Positions 7,385 through 15,977 of a stretch of 64,000 nt of DNA are shown in pieces. Each line of letters begins with the position of its first letter. Positions within the stretch are counted from its first letter, which is position 1. Source of the DNA: Nocardia sp. SYP-A9097 (GTDB lineage: Bacteria; Actinomycetota; Actinomycetes; Mycobacteriales; Mycobacteriaceae); NCBI RefSeq assembly GCF_009649815.1, contig NZ_WJIC01000011.1, positions 1 to 64,000 of the forward strand. The letters run 5' to 3'. The notes under the pieces were generated by a model, which saw only the letters and a program-made list of their open reading frames with translations, had not been told where the DNA came from and did no database searches. The translations under genes and the position numbers were made by a program.

Positions 7385-8584
7385 TCAGTCGGCGGGGTTC
7401 AGCCGGTAGCCGTCCGTGGTGGCGATGACGTCGGTGACCGCGCCGCGCGGGCGCCCGCACCGGCGGTCGCACCCGGACCAATGCTGTCGGCCCGAGGCCA
7501 CGATCTCGGCGGCCTCGAGGCCCTCGCGCGCGAATTGCGGTGCGCCCGAAGGCACTACGCGACCGGATTCGACGGCCTCGGCGACATCGCCACGCACATC
7601 GGTCAGGGATTTCCCGCAGCCGGGCATCCCGGCGCAGGCGCTCACCAGCAGCCACGGCGAGTTCGCGTCGAAGATCAAACCCATCGGGGCGAGCACCCGC
7701 ACCACCTGTTCGGCGGCCCACTCGTCCAGGTCGGCAATGACCAGACTGCGCCACGGCGTCACCAGGATCGGCCGCTCGACCGCCGCGATGAACTCCGCGG
7801 TGCGCGCGGTCAGCGAACCCAGTCGCACACCCGCGCCGAGGGCGACGCGATCGTCGGCCTGGTTCAGCCAGCCGATCGGAATGTCGTGGCGCACAGCCAC
7901 TTCCACGGCCTCCCCGGTGGTTTCCAGGCCGGGGCGAGCGGTCACCAGCCGATCGGTGAGCCGGGTGGTCGCCTCCGGAATCTCATGCAGCCGCCACTGC
8001 CCGTCACGCAGGTCCAGGAATCCGTGTGCGGCGGCGAGCATCAGATCGACCGCCTCGGTGGCGGGCACCCGTACTCCACTGTCCGCGCCCGCGAGCAGCA
8101 GCGCGTAGCTGTCGGCGTCGACGGCGTGCACCCCGATATCCCCGCCGAGTCCGCTCACATCGCCGCGTCCGTCATCGAGGGTGAACAGCACGCGCCCAGG
8201 CAATTCCGCGAGCCGCGCATCGCCCCGCAATCCGGTATCGAGCGCGGGCACCAGCGGATGCACATTTGCCCGGCCGCCGACCCGCCCCGCCAGCGGCGAG
8301 GCGATGATATTGCGAATCCGCTCATGCGAGGCGCTGGGCAGCAGCCCGGCCGCAGTCAGTTGTTCCTCGAGCGCGGCGGCGTCGCGTACTTGCCGCAACT
8401 GCACATTGCCGCGCGAGGTGAGTTCGATATGGCCGTCGGCCAATTCGCGTGCGGCCGTGGCGAGCGCCTGCAACTGCTCCGGGGTGAGCTGTCCGCCGGG
8501 TACGCGAATGCGGGCGAGGGGCCCGTCGGCGGCGTCGTGCAGACGCAGCACGCCCGGGCAGGAGTCGGGATCTGTTCGGGTCAT
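7385..8584 (-). CDS. cobG: Precorrin-3B synthase
   Basis: 399 residues from ATG 8584. CobG is an iron-sulfur monooxygenase that converts precorrin-3A to precorrin-3B, the oxygen-dependent step that marks the aerobic cobalamin route. The sequence is nitrite/sulfite-reductase-like in two halves: PGGQLTPEQLQALATAA and ELTSRGNVQLRQV early on, and four cysteines near the end, CAGMPGC (317 and 323) and CDRRC (372 and 376), that fit a [4Fe-4S] cluster. It stands alone on the minus strand, between two small membrane-protein genes. Confidence 0.92.
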   Translation of the reverse strand: MTRTDPDSCPGVLRLHDAADGPLARIRVPGGQLTPEQLQALATAARELADGHIELTSRGNVQLRQVRDAAALEEQLTAAGLLPSASHERIRNIIASPLAGRVGGRANVHPLVPALDTGLRGDARLAELPGRVLFTLDDGRGDVSGLGGDIGVHAVDADSYALLLAGADSGVRVPATEAVDLMLAAAHGFLDLRDGQWRLHEIPEATTRLTDRLVTARPGLETTGEAVEVAVRHDIPIGWLNQADDRVALGAGVRLGSLTARTAEFIAAVERPILVTPWRSLVIADLDEWAAEQVVRVLAPMGLIFDANSPWLLVSACAGMPGCGKSLTDVRGDVAEAVESGRVVPSGAPQFAREGLEAAEIVASGRQHWSGCDRRCGRPRGAVTDVIATTDGYRLNPAD

Positions 8585-8646
8585 GACCACACCAGAGTAC
8601 GGCGGGCGGCGGTGTCCGGCGCCGGCGCCCGCCGGAGCGGCCGTGG

Positions 8647-8967
8647 TCAGCCGGCCTGGTGCGGTTCGATCGAGCTGGGTGCGCCGCGGCGGCGGGCGAA
8701 GGCGGGCGAGAGTTCCCAGGTGTCCTGCAGAAGATTCGGGGTGTTGTGATGGTCCTGATGATCGCGGCGCACCGTCGTCGCGATGACGGTGAGCCCGAAG
8801 AGAATGGTCCCGGCGCAGATGATGCCCGAGAGCATCGCGTACTGGGTGTGACCACTGCCGGCGGCGGTCAAAGCCATAGCCAGCGTCGCGAAGGCAACCA
8901 ATACGCAAAAGTAACCTGACCAGGCCGTGAATCGATTCCGCCTGACCCATCCCGGAGTATTCGGCAT
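8647..8967 (-). CDS. Small membrane protein, unknown function
   Basis: 106 residues from ATG 8967 (MPNTPGWVRRNRF); an upstream in-frame ATG at 9006 would add 13 residues. Two hydrophobic segments (WSGYFCVLVAFATLAMALT and YAMLSGIICAGTILFGLTV) and a charged C-terminal tail rich in Arg and His follow. It is divergent from the riboswitch-cobN unit and upstream of cobG on the same strand. No function can be assigned. Confidence 0.6.
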   Translation of the reverse strand: MPNTPGWVRRNRFTAWSGYFCVLVAFATLAMALTAAGSGHTQYAMLSGIICAGTILFGLTVIATTVRRDHQDHHNTPNLLQDTWELSPAFARRRGAPSSIEPHQAG

Positions 8968-9040
8968 ACCGGCAGCGTACGCGCGCGAGCCATAGCGGAA
9001 CAGCATCGCCGACCAGCCTTTGCCGCACCGTGATGCGGGC

Positions 9041-9166
9041 GCGATAGCATCGGCGGGCTCGTCGGACGGAGCAGCCGGTGCAATTCCGGTGCGGTCGCGC
9101 CACTGTGACAGTCAGACCTCCCCGTCGAGCGCCACACCGTGCTGGGCGCGTCACCCGAGGAAGGCT
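9041..9166 (+). promoter_or_regulatory. Cobalamin (B12) riboswitch upstream of cobN
   Basis: The leader contains the conserved blocks of the AdoCbl riboswitch in order: CGGCGGGCTCGTCGG, GCAGCCGGTGCAATTCCGG, the B12 box GCGCCACTGTGACAG, and a closing part CGTCACCCGAGGAAGGC just before the cobN start. High cobalamin would be expected to shut down cobN, probably by hiding the ribosome-binding site because the aptamer ends about ten bases before the GTG. Boundaries are approximate. Confidence 0.9.
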
Positions 9167-9174
9167 GAAACCCT

Positions 9175-12100
9175 GTGATTCTGCTGCTGTCCACCTCCGA
9201 TACCGATCTGCTGAGCGCGCGCGCCAGTGGCGCCGAGTATCGGCTCGCCAATCCGGCGCGCATCCTGCCCGAGGATCTGCCGGGCCTGCTGGAAGGCGCG
9301 GATCTGGTGATCGTGCGCATTCTCGGCGGTAAGCGGGCCTGGGAGGAGGGCCTGGAGACGGTGCGCGCCAGCGGGATTCCCATGGTCGCGCTCGGCGGTG
9401 AGATTGCACCCGATGCCGAGCTCATGGAGTGCTCCACCGTGCCGGGCGGTGTCGCCGCGGACGCGCACAACTATCTCGCGGCGGGTGGGTCCGCGAATCT
9501 GCTGCAGCTGCACAACTTCCTGTCCGACACCGTGCTGCTCACCGGGCACGGGTTCGAACCGCCGGTGGAGTTGCCCGGCTGGGGTGCGCTGGAACGGGAT
9601 TCGCGGCCGGTTGCCGAGGGTGCGCCGACGGTCGCCGTCGTCTACTACCGGGCACAGCATCTGGCCGGGAACACCGGCTATATCGATGCGCTGTGCACCG
9701 CCATCGAGGACAAGGGCGCGCGGGCGCTGCCGGTGTACTGCGCCTCGCTGCGTACTGCCGAGCCGGAGCTGCTCGCCGAATTGCGCAAGGCCGACGCGCT
9801 GATCGTGACCGTGCTCGCGGCGGGCGGCACCAAGCCCGCGACCGCCTCGGCCGGCGGCGATGACGAAGCCTGGGATGTGGGCGCGCTCGCCGACCTGGAT
9901 GTGCCCATCCTGCAGGGGCTTTGCCTCACCAGCGGACGCGCGCAGTGGGAGGCCAATGACGACGGGCTCTCACCACTGGATGTCGCGACACAGGTGGCGG
10001 TGCCGGAGTTCGACGGCCGCATCATCACCGTGCCGTTCTCGTTCAAGGAGTTCGACGCTGACGGGCTCTCCACCTATGTGCCCGATCCCGAGCGCGCCGC
10101 ACGCGTGGCCGGGATCGCGGTGCGGTACGCGCGACTGCGTCATATTCCCAACTCCGACAAGCATATTGCGATCGTGCTGTCGGCGTACCCGACCAAGCAC
10201 GCGCGTATCGGTAATGCCGTCGGCCTGGACACCCCGGCCAGCGCTGTTCGACTGCTGAGCGAATTGCGTTCGGCCGGTTACCATCTCGGCGAGCCGGGGG
10301 AGATCCCGGGTCTGGAGGAGGGTGACGGCGATGCGCTGATCCACGCGCTCATCGCCGCCGGTGGTCAGGATCCGGACTGGCTGACCGCGGAACAGTTGGA
10401 GGGCAACCCGATTCGCATCGGGGCCGACACCTACGGCACCTGGTTCGCGCAGCTGCCGCGGGATCTGCGCGAGGGTGTCGAACAGGCGTGGGGGACCGCG
10501 CCGGGCGAACTCTATGTGGATCGCTCCGCCGACCCCAAGGGCGAAATCGTCATTGCCGCACTGCGATTCGGCAATGTGGTGCTGATCGTGCAGCCGCCGC
10601 GCGGATTCGGGGAGAACCCGGTCGCCATCTACCACGACCCGGATCTGCCGCCGAGCCATCACTATCTGGCCGCCTACCGTTGGCTGGCCGCCCCGGACGG
10701 GTTCGCCGCCGATGCCATGGTGCACCTGGGTAAGCACGGCAATCTGGAGTGGCTGCCGGGTAAGACGCTCGGCATGTCCGCCTCCTGTGGCACCGATGCC
10801 GCGCTCGGCGATCTGCCGCTCATCTACCCGTTCCTGGTGAACGATCCGGGCGAGGGCACCCAGGCCAAGCGGCGGGCCCACGCCACCCTGGTCGACCACC
10901 TGATTCCGCCCATGGCGCGGGCCGAAACCTACGGCGATATCTCACGTTTGGAGCAGTTGCTCGACGAGCACGCCAATATCTCCACCCTCGATCCGGCCAA
11001 ACTGCCCGCGATTCGCCAGCAGATCTGGACGCTCATGCGCGCGGCCAAGATGGACCACGACCTCGGGCTGGCCGAACGGCCGGACGAGGATGTCTTCGAC
11101 GATATGCTGCTGCATGTCGACGGCTGGCTGTGCGAGATCAAGGATGTGCAGATCCGTGACGGTCTGCATATTCTCGGGCAGGCACCGGCAGGGGAGGCCG
11201 AGGTCGATCTGGTGCTCGCCATGCTGCGCGCCCGCCAGCTCTGGGGTGGCGAGGTGAATGTCCCCGGTCTGCGGGAAGCCTTGGGGCTCAGCGAAAGTGG
11301 GGACGAATCCCGCGAGCGGGTGGACACCTTCGAGACGCGGGCCCGCGAATTGGTCTCGGCCATGCAAGAAGTCGACTGGGATGTGCAGGCCATCGACGCG
11401 ATTACCGAGGACCTGGTCGGCGCCGACGGTGCGGCCATCGTCGTGGGTCCGGGCGCGGAGCCGGAGTCGAGCCTGTCGGCGGTGCGCCGGGTACTGGGAT
11501 TCGCTGCGACAGAGGTGGTTCCGCGACTGCGGCAGACCGGAGTCGAGATCGCGCGGATTCTGCACGCGCTGAACGGCGGCTTCATTCCGGCGGGACCGAG
11601 TGGGTCGCCGCTGCGCGGACTCATCAACGTACTGCCCACCGGACGCAACTTCTACTCGGTCGATCCCAAGGCCGTACCGTCCCGGTTGGCCTGGGAGACC
11701 GGACAGGCCATGGCGGATTCGCTGCTGGCGCGGTACCTCGCCGATCACGGCGAATACCCACGCTCGGTGGGACTTTCGGTGTGGGGCACCTCGGCCATGC
11801 GGACCTCCGGTGATGACATCGCCGAGGTGTTCGCGCTGCTCGGCGTGCGGCCGGTATGGGATGAGGCCAGCCGTCGCGTCACCAAACTGGAGGCCATCGA
11901 CCTCGAGGAACTGGGTCGCCCGCGCATCGATGTGACCGTGCGCATCAGCGGTTTCTTCCGGGACGCGTTCCCGCATGTGCTCGCTCTCCTGGACGACGCG
12001 GTGTGCCTGGTGGCCGGACTCGATGAGCCCGCCGAGTCGAATTACGTTCGCGCACATGCCCAGTCGGATCTGGCCGAGCACGGCGACGAGCGCCGCGCCA

Positions 12101-12816
12101 CCACCCGCATCTTCGGCTCCAAGCCGGGCACCTACGGTGCGGGCCTGCTGCAGCTCATCGACTCCAAGAGCTGGCGTACCGATGACGATCTGGCCCAGGT
12201 GTACACGGCTTGGGGCGGTTTCGCGTACGGCCGGCAACTCGACGGCGTCCCCGCCGCTGATGACATGCGCACCGCGTATCGCCGAATCGCGGTGGCGGCC
12301 AAGAACACTGACACCCGCGAACACGATATCGCCGACTCCGATGACTATTTCCAGTATCACGGCGGAATGGTCGCCGCGGTGCGCGCGCTGACCGGAAAGA
12401 ATCCCGAAGCCTATATCGGTGACAGCACCCGTCCCGATGCCGTGCGCACCCGCACGCTGTCGGAGGAGACCGCGCGGGTATTCCGTGCGCGCGTGGTGAA
12501 TCCGCGATGGCTCGAGGCCATGCGCCGGCACGGCTACAAGGGTGCCTTCGAAATGGCCGCGACAGTGGACTATCTGTTCGGTTATGACGCCACCACCAAT
12601 GTGGTCGCGGACTGGATGTACGAAAAGCTCGCGGAATCCTATGTATTCGACGAAGTGAATCGCAAGTTCATGGAGCAGTCGAATCCGTGGGCGCTGCACG
12701 GCATTGCGGAGCGTTTGCTGGAAGCTGCCGAGCGAAAGCTCTGGGAGCGGCCGGAAGACGATACCCTGGACCGACTCCGCCAGGTGTACCTCGAAACCGA
12801 AGGCGAACTGGAATAA
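9175..12816 (+). CDS. cobN: Cobaltochelatase subunit CobN
   Basis: 1213 residues, normal for CobN, starting at GTG 9175 shortly after the riboswitch. CobN is the large subunit of the ATP-dependent CobNST complex that inserts Co2+ into hydrogenobyrinic acid a,c-diamide. Recognisable stretches include HLGKHGNLEWLPGKTLGMS, LYGFNGGFIPAGPSG-like sequence (here ALNGGFIPAGPSGSPLRG), LPTGRNFYSVDP and SVGLSVWGTSAMRTSG. The CobS and CobT partners are not in this window. Expression is likely under the B12 riboswitch. Confidence 0.96.
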   Translation: MILLLSTSDTDLLSARASGAEYRLANPARILPEDLPGLLEGADLVIVRILGGKRAWEEGLETVRASGIPMVALGGEIAPDAELMECSTVPGGVAADAHNYLAAGGSANLLQLHNFLSDTVLLTGHGFEPPVELPGWGALERDSRPVAEGAPTVAVVYYRAQHLAGNTGYIDALCTAIEDKGARALPVYCASLRTAEPELLAELRKADALIVTVLAAGGTKPATASAGGDDEAWDVGALADLDVPILQGLCLTSGRAQWEANDDGLSPLDVATQVAVPEFDGRIITVPFSFKEFDADGLSTYVPDPERAARVAGIAVRYARLRHIPNSDKHIAIVLSAYPTKHARIGNAVGLDTPASAVRLLSELRSAGYHLGEPGEIPGLEEGDGDALIHALIAAGGQDPDWLTAEQLEGNPIRIGADTYGTWFAQLPRDLREGVEQAWGTAPGELYVDRSADPKGEIVIAALRFGNVVLIVQPPRGFGENPVAIYHDPDLPPSHHYLAAYRWLAAPDGFAADAMVHLGKHGNLEWLPGKTLGMSASCGTDAALGDLPLIYPFLVNDPGEGTQAKRRAHATLVDHLIPPMARAETYGDISRLEQLLDEHANISTLDPAKLPAIRQQIWTLMRAAKMDHDLGLAERPDEDVFDDMLLHVDGWLCEIKDVQIRDGLHILGQAPAGEAEVDLVLAMLRARQLWGGEVNVPGLREALGLSESGDESRERVDTFETRARELVSAMQEVDWDVQAIDAITEDLVGADGAAIVVGPGAEPESSLSAVRRVLGFAATEVVPRLRQTGVEIARILHALNGGFIPAGPSGSPLRGLINVLPTGRNFYSVDPKAVPSRLAWETGQAMADSLLARYLADHGEYPRSVGLSVWGTSAMRTSGDDIAEVFALLGVRPVWDEASRRVTKLEAIDLEELGRPRIDVTVRISGFFRDAFPHVLALLDDAVCLVAGLDEPAESNYVRAHAQSDLAEHGDERRATTRIFGSKPGTYGAGLLQLIDSKSWRTDDDLAQVYTAWGGFAYGRQLDGVPAADDMRTAYRRIAVAAKNTDTREHDIADSDDYFQYHGGMVAAVRALTGKNPEAYIGDSTRPDAVRTRTLSEETARVFRARVVNPRWLEAMRRHGYKGAFEMAATVDYLFGYDATTNVVADWMYEKLAESYVFDEVNRKFMEQSNPWALHGIAERLLEAAERKLWERPEDDTLDRLRQVYLETEGELE

Positions 12817-12838
12817 GGGAATTCCGCATTCAGCGGTA

Positions 12839-12881
12839 TGCCGGGGTGGGACGCACAGGACAACGGCGGACAACCCCGGCA
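12839..12881 (+). terminator. Possible hairpin downstream of cobN
   Basis: TGCCGGGGT (12839-12847) and ACCCCGGCA (12873-12881) form a perfect 9-base stem around a 25-base loop, starting 23 bases after the cobN stop. There is no T-run, so intrinsic termination is uncertain. The rest of the gap up to 13065 shows no gene. Confidence 0.35.
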
Positions 12882-13065
12882 CCTGCTCTACCCTCGTGGC
12901 AAGTCTGAGGGGACGATAAGAATCGTTCCGGTGTCAGACTCGGGGAGGCGTCCGGAACTCCAATCGCACTGATGCGATTGATAATTGGATGTGAATTCCC
13001 CCGATTCGCTGAATGTGCCATCTCGACCATGCGGCGAATCGGCTCTTCGAATACGGGTAATCATC

Positions 13066-13605
13066 ATGAGAATAGCCAAATTCGCCGCAACAACACTCTT
13101 CTCCATTGCCGCGCTCTGCGTCGCCACCGTCACCGCACATGGTGAACCGGCGGTGGCGCAACCGGGCATCAGTGGTGTCGATCGAGGGGTCGAGTACACC
13201 ACCAGCCTGGCGCCGGATCACTCCGCGGTCACCACCACGCTCGCCGGTGGCCGGTTCGAAATGGCCGGTGGCACCGTCAATGTGCTCGGACCGAGCGGTG
13301 AGACCATTGCCGCGCTACCGCTGGCCTATGAGGTGGCCGACCGGTCCGTCGAGGTCGTCCCCGAAATCGACGCCGTCGGAACGACATTGACCATGCGGCC
13401 GGCGAATGCCGCCGAAATCGCCACGCCCGCCGCCGATCCGGTGGCATTACAGAATGTCGCCAATGCGGGATCGATCGTCGCCGGAGCCCTGATCGGATGT
13501 GTGGTCGGCGCCGTCATCGGTATCTGGTTATTCCTGGTCGGCGCGATTATCGGCTGCGGAGTCGGCGGCCTGCTCGGGGCGGTTATCGCCGGGCAACAAC
13601 CATGA
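13066..13605 (+). CDS. Small exported glycine-rich protein (paralogue 2 of 3)
   Basis: 179 residues from ATG 13066; the frame is open from 12985 but the signal peptide (MRIAKFAATTLFSIAALCVA, cleavage near AHGEPAVA) fixes the start. The ribosome-binding site is weak. The mature domain (GVEYTTSLAPDHSAVTTTLAGGRFEM) resembles the protein at 1074-1667, and the C-terminus is a hydrophobic Gly-rich segment (AGALIGCVVGAVIGIWLFLVG). Unknown function, probably envelope-associated or exported. It lies between cobN and an F420-type protein. Confidence 0.78.
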   Translation: MRIAKFAATTLFSIAALCVATVTAHGEPAVAQPGISGVDRGVEYTTSLAPDHSAVTTTLAGGRFEMAGGTVNVLGPSGETIAALPLAYEVADRSVEVVPEIDAVGTTLTMRPANAAEIATPAADPVALQNVANAGSIVAGALIGCVVGAVIGIWLFLVGAIIGCGVGGLLGAVIAGQQP

Positions 13606-13771
13606 GGTGAGCACGGCTGTGCGCGGGGCAGCACTCGGCCGTGCGTATGGCGACCGCCGGACCGGTTATCCGGCCCGGCGGTCCGACCGTGGTGTGTACG
13701 CCCGTGGTCGTAGCCGCGTTTGCGCGCCTGGGTGGATGTGCGCGCCACCCGGCTCGGCCTACCGTTCAATC

Positions 13772-14152
13772 ATGACGTGGAACGATGTGGCTCAGGCCAA
13801 ATACGCCCTGCTCACCACCTATAAGAAGGACGGCACCCCGGCGAGTACGCCGGTCTGGATCGCCCCCGATGGTGACCGCCTGCTGGTGTGGACGAATCCG
13901 AAGACCTGGAAGGTCAAGCGCATTCGCCGCAATCCGGAGGTCACCGTGCAGATCTGCGACAACCGCGGCCGCCCGCGCGCCGAGGAGGTACTGGCGGGTA
14001 GCGCGCGGGTTCTCGATGCCGCGGGAACCGAGCACGTCCGCGCCGTGGTCGCCGCCAAATACGGTCTCATCGGCAAGTTCGCCATTCGCGGGCACAAACT
14101 GATTCGCGGCGCGGACGCCTCGGTAGGTCTTGCGATCACACCGCGGGTTTAG
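13772..14152 (+). CDS. PPOX-class F420-dependent-type protein, Rv2061 family
   Basis: 126 residues from ATG 13772. A split-barrel flavin/deazaflavin protein: KYALLTTYKKDGTPASTPVW at the N-terminus, WKVKRIRRNPEVTVQICD and GSARVLD in the middle. The short length and motifs match the actinobacterial PPOX subgroup that includes Rv2061c, which lies beside cobN in Mycobacterium tuberculosis as this one does. The cofactor is predicted from family only. The 3' end overlaps by four bases a convergent, closely related gene. Confidence 0.82.
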   Translation: MTWNDVAQAKYALLTTYKKDGTPASTPVWIAPDGDRLLVWTNPKTWKVKRIRRNPEVTVQICDNRGRPRAEEVLAGSARVLDAAGTEHVRAVVAAKYGLIGKFAIRGHKLIRGADASVGLAITPRV

Positions 14153-14391
14153 CCGGCGGCGGTGATCTCGATGCCGACGGTCCCGGTCTTCCCACGCCGC
14201 AGCGTGCTGCCGGTGACGATGAGGTGACCCTGTAGCCCGTAGCGCCGCTTGACCAGGCCGCGCACCCGATCGCCGCCCGCATCATCGAGGATGACGGCGG
14301 TGCCCTTGACGATCTCGCCGTGCGCCTTCCCGCGCACATCGCACGCCTGCACGGTGACCTCCGGATTGCGGCGAATCCGCTTGACCTTCCA
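13907..14391. repeat. Inverted repeat within the two PPOX genes
   Basis: Bases 13907-13950 and 14348-14391 (44 bases each) are reverse complements with a single mismatch. Each encodes WKVKRIRRNPEVTV. Identity at this level, higher than in the rest of the pair, points to a recent duplication, gene conversion or very strong constraint. Confidence 0.85.
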
Positions 14392-14532
14392 ACTGTCCGT
14401 CACGGTCCAGATATAGAGGCGGCCATTGTCGAGGGCGGCCCAGAGCGGCGTCCCGACCGGGGTGCCATCCTTCTTGAAAGTGGTCAACAGAACGTACTTG
14501 GCGGTCCCCACAGGGCCGAACGGGTTATCCAC
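14149..14532 (-). CDS. PPOX-class F420-dependent-type protein, second copy in inverse orientation
   Basis: 127 residues from GTG 14532. It shares KYVLLTTFKKDGTPVGTPLW and the identical block WKVKRIRRNPEVTVQ with the preceding protein, so the two arose by inverted duplication. The substrates may have diverged; nothing in the sequence tells which. The two genes meet tail to tail with a four-base overlap. Confidence 0.82.
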   Translation of the reverse strand: MDNPFGPVGTAKYVLLTTFKKDGTPVGTPLWAALDNGRLYIWTVTDSWKVKRIRRNPEVTVQACDVRGKAHGEIVKGTAVILDDAGGDRVRGLVKRRYGLQGHLIVTGSTLRRGKTGTVGIEITAAG

Positions 14533-14586
14533 GCCCGCAGCCTATCCGGTGGTCGCGATGGCGGCAGGGAAGACGCCCGCGCCGAA

Positions 14587-15318
14587 CTAGTCGATTCGCG
14601 CGCCGACCATGCGCAGTGCCAGGGCGGCGTAGTCCCGGCCCAGTTGCGGTGGCGTGCGGCGGTAGTCGGGGCGATACCAGCGGGCGGTGTCCACGCACAG
14701 GGAGAGCAGGGCGAGGGTGGTGACGCCGGGGTCCGGAACATCGAACTCGCCCGCGGTGACGCCCTCGCCGACCAGGTCGCGGATGAGGCGGTGGATGGCG
14801 AGTTGGACGTCGAGGACCTCGGTGTGATGTTCGGGGGTCAGGTCGGTGAGGTGATAGAGGACCACTCGGACCGATGCGCTGTGTTCGGCGTGCCAGGCGG
14901 TGAGGTCGCGCACGGTCGCGGCCAAACGGGCCGTGGGGGTGCCTCGGGTGCCGGCGGCCGTTTCGGCGACCTGTTTGGTCAGTTGCATTGCCGAGAGTGA
15001 AATGCGGTGCAGCACTTCTTCTTTGGATCCGAAGTGGACGTAGAGTCCGGCGGGGCTGAGACCTGCTCGGGCGGCGATATCGCGGGTGGTGGTGGCGCGG
15101 AAGCCGCGCTCGGCGAAGGCGTCGATGGCGGCCAGGAATATCCGGCGCTGTCCTTCGGGGAATCGGTGGCGACTGCGTTCGAAACCGGCGAGCGCGCCGG
15201 CCAGCACCGCATTGCCCGAGTCCGCGGTGGCAGGTGGTGCGGTGCGGGCCGACCGGCCTCGGCCCTCGGCCCGGGTGACCGGAGTGGGGCCGGGGGGAGT
15301 GTCGTCGTCGGTGCTCAT
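14587..15318 (-). CDS. TetR-family transcriptional regulator
   Basis: 243 residues from ATG 15318. A low-complexity N-terminal tail of about 50 residues precedes the TetR helix-turn-helix (RRIFLAAIDAFAERGFRATT, then DIAARAGLSPAGLYVHFGSK). The C-terminal ligand domain (about residues 115-240) is helical and not specific enough to name a ligand. No close operon partner on the same strand; the divergent side holds a long gene-free stretch. Confidence 0.85.
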   Translation of the reverse strand: MSTDDDTPPGPTPVTRAEGRGRSARTAPPATADSGNAVLAGALAGFERSRHRFPEGQRRIFLAAIDAFAERGFRATTTRDIAARAGLSPAGLYVHFGSKEEVLHRISLSAMQLTKQVAETAAGTRGTPTARLAATVRDLTAWHAEHSASVRVVLYHLTDLTPEHHTEVLDVQLAIHRLIRDLVGEGVTAGEFDVPDPGVTTLALLSLCVDTARWYRPDYRRTPPQLGRDYAALALRMVGARID

Positions 15319-15771
15319 CGAAACAGTATCGCGCAGAGGCGATTTCGTGTGTGCGACCGGGCGGGGGTCAGCACCGGACCTGTTGTCCACGATGCTGATT
15401 CGCGCTCGGTCGTCGATCGGCTGGAGACTTGGGCAGAGCGGTTCGATTGGTCTATACCTATCGTCCAATAAATATGTGGTTCCGATCACATTCGGCGCGG
15501 GCGCGAGGTTGCTCGTGGGGCGGTTGTGTCGTGAGGGGTCGGCGTTCGGAGTCGGGAGATCATCGGCGAGTGGATCTGTACTACGCGACGTTCTCGGGGT
15601 ATCGGCACACTCGGCGCGAGCCGACTGGAGATGTCCAATATCGCTGGCCTGCAACGGGGTTGGCGACGCGATCGGCCGGTATCGAATCGACTGGGCGGAC
15701 CTGTCCCGGCGGCATTTTGCCTGCTGATTCGACTTATGTTGGTGCACAACATGTTTCGGCATCACGCCAGC
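15319..15771. other. Gene-poor stretch, no supported gene
   Basis: About 450 bases with only overlapping short frames lacking homology or ribosome-binding sites. The part around 15440-15490 is more A/T-rich than its surroundings (TATCGTCCAATAAATATGTGG) and could hold a promoter. It ends at the fabH remnant, so it may be decayed coding sequence. Confidence 0.5.
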
Positions 15772-15935
15772 TCACGGAAGCCTCCATCCCACTCGCCATG
15801 GCCGACCTACTCGAACAACATCCCCGACTGCACGGCGGCCCCGCCCTCCTGGTCGGATTCGGCGCGGGCCTCGCCTTCGGCGCCCAGGTCGTCCGACTAC
15901 CCGATCAGCCGGGGATCGTGCCCTGTGGTGGTTGA
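15772..15935 (+). pseudogene. Remnant of a ketoacyl-ACP synthase III (FabH-type) C-terminus
   Basis: The frame reads EASIPLAMADLLEQH and then GGPALLVGFGAGLAFGAQVVRLP, matching the C-terminal end of FabH/KAS III proteins (ASIPLAL ... LVGFGAGL.WGA.VVR). The catalytic Cys and His parts are absent and nothing upstream resembles the family. It is a decayed fragment of some 45 codons, upstream of the MerR-type gene. Confidence 0.6.
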
Positions 15936-15977
15936 GGCAACCTTCTACCAACCTTCCGTGAAGGTTAAGCTCGCGTT

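Noticed and set aside
10942..12882. A 646-codon minus-strand frame in cobN
   Set aside because: Shadow of cobN; no motif of any family.
15429..15771. Coding frames in the gap between the TetR gene and the fabH remnant
   Set aside because: No homology, no ribosome-binding site, and several overlapping frames of similar length.
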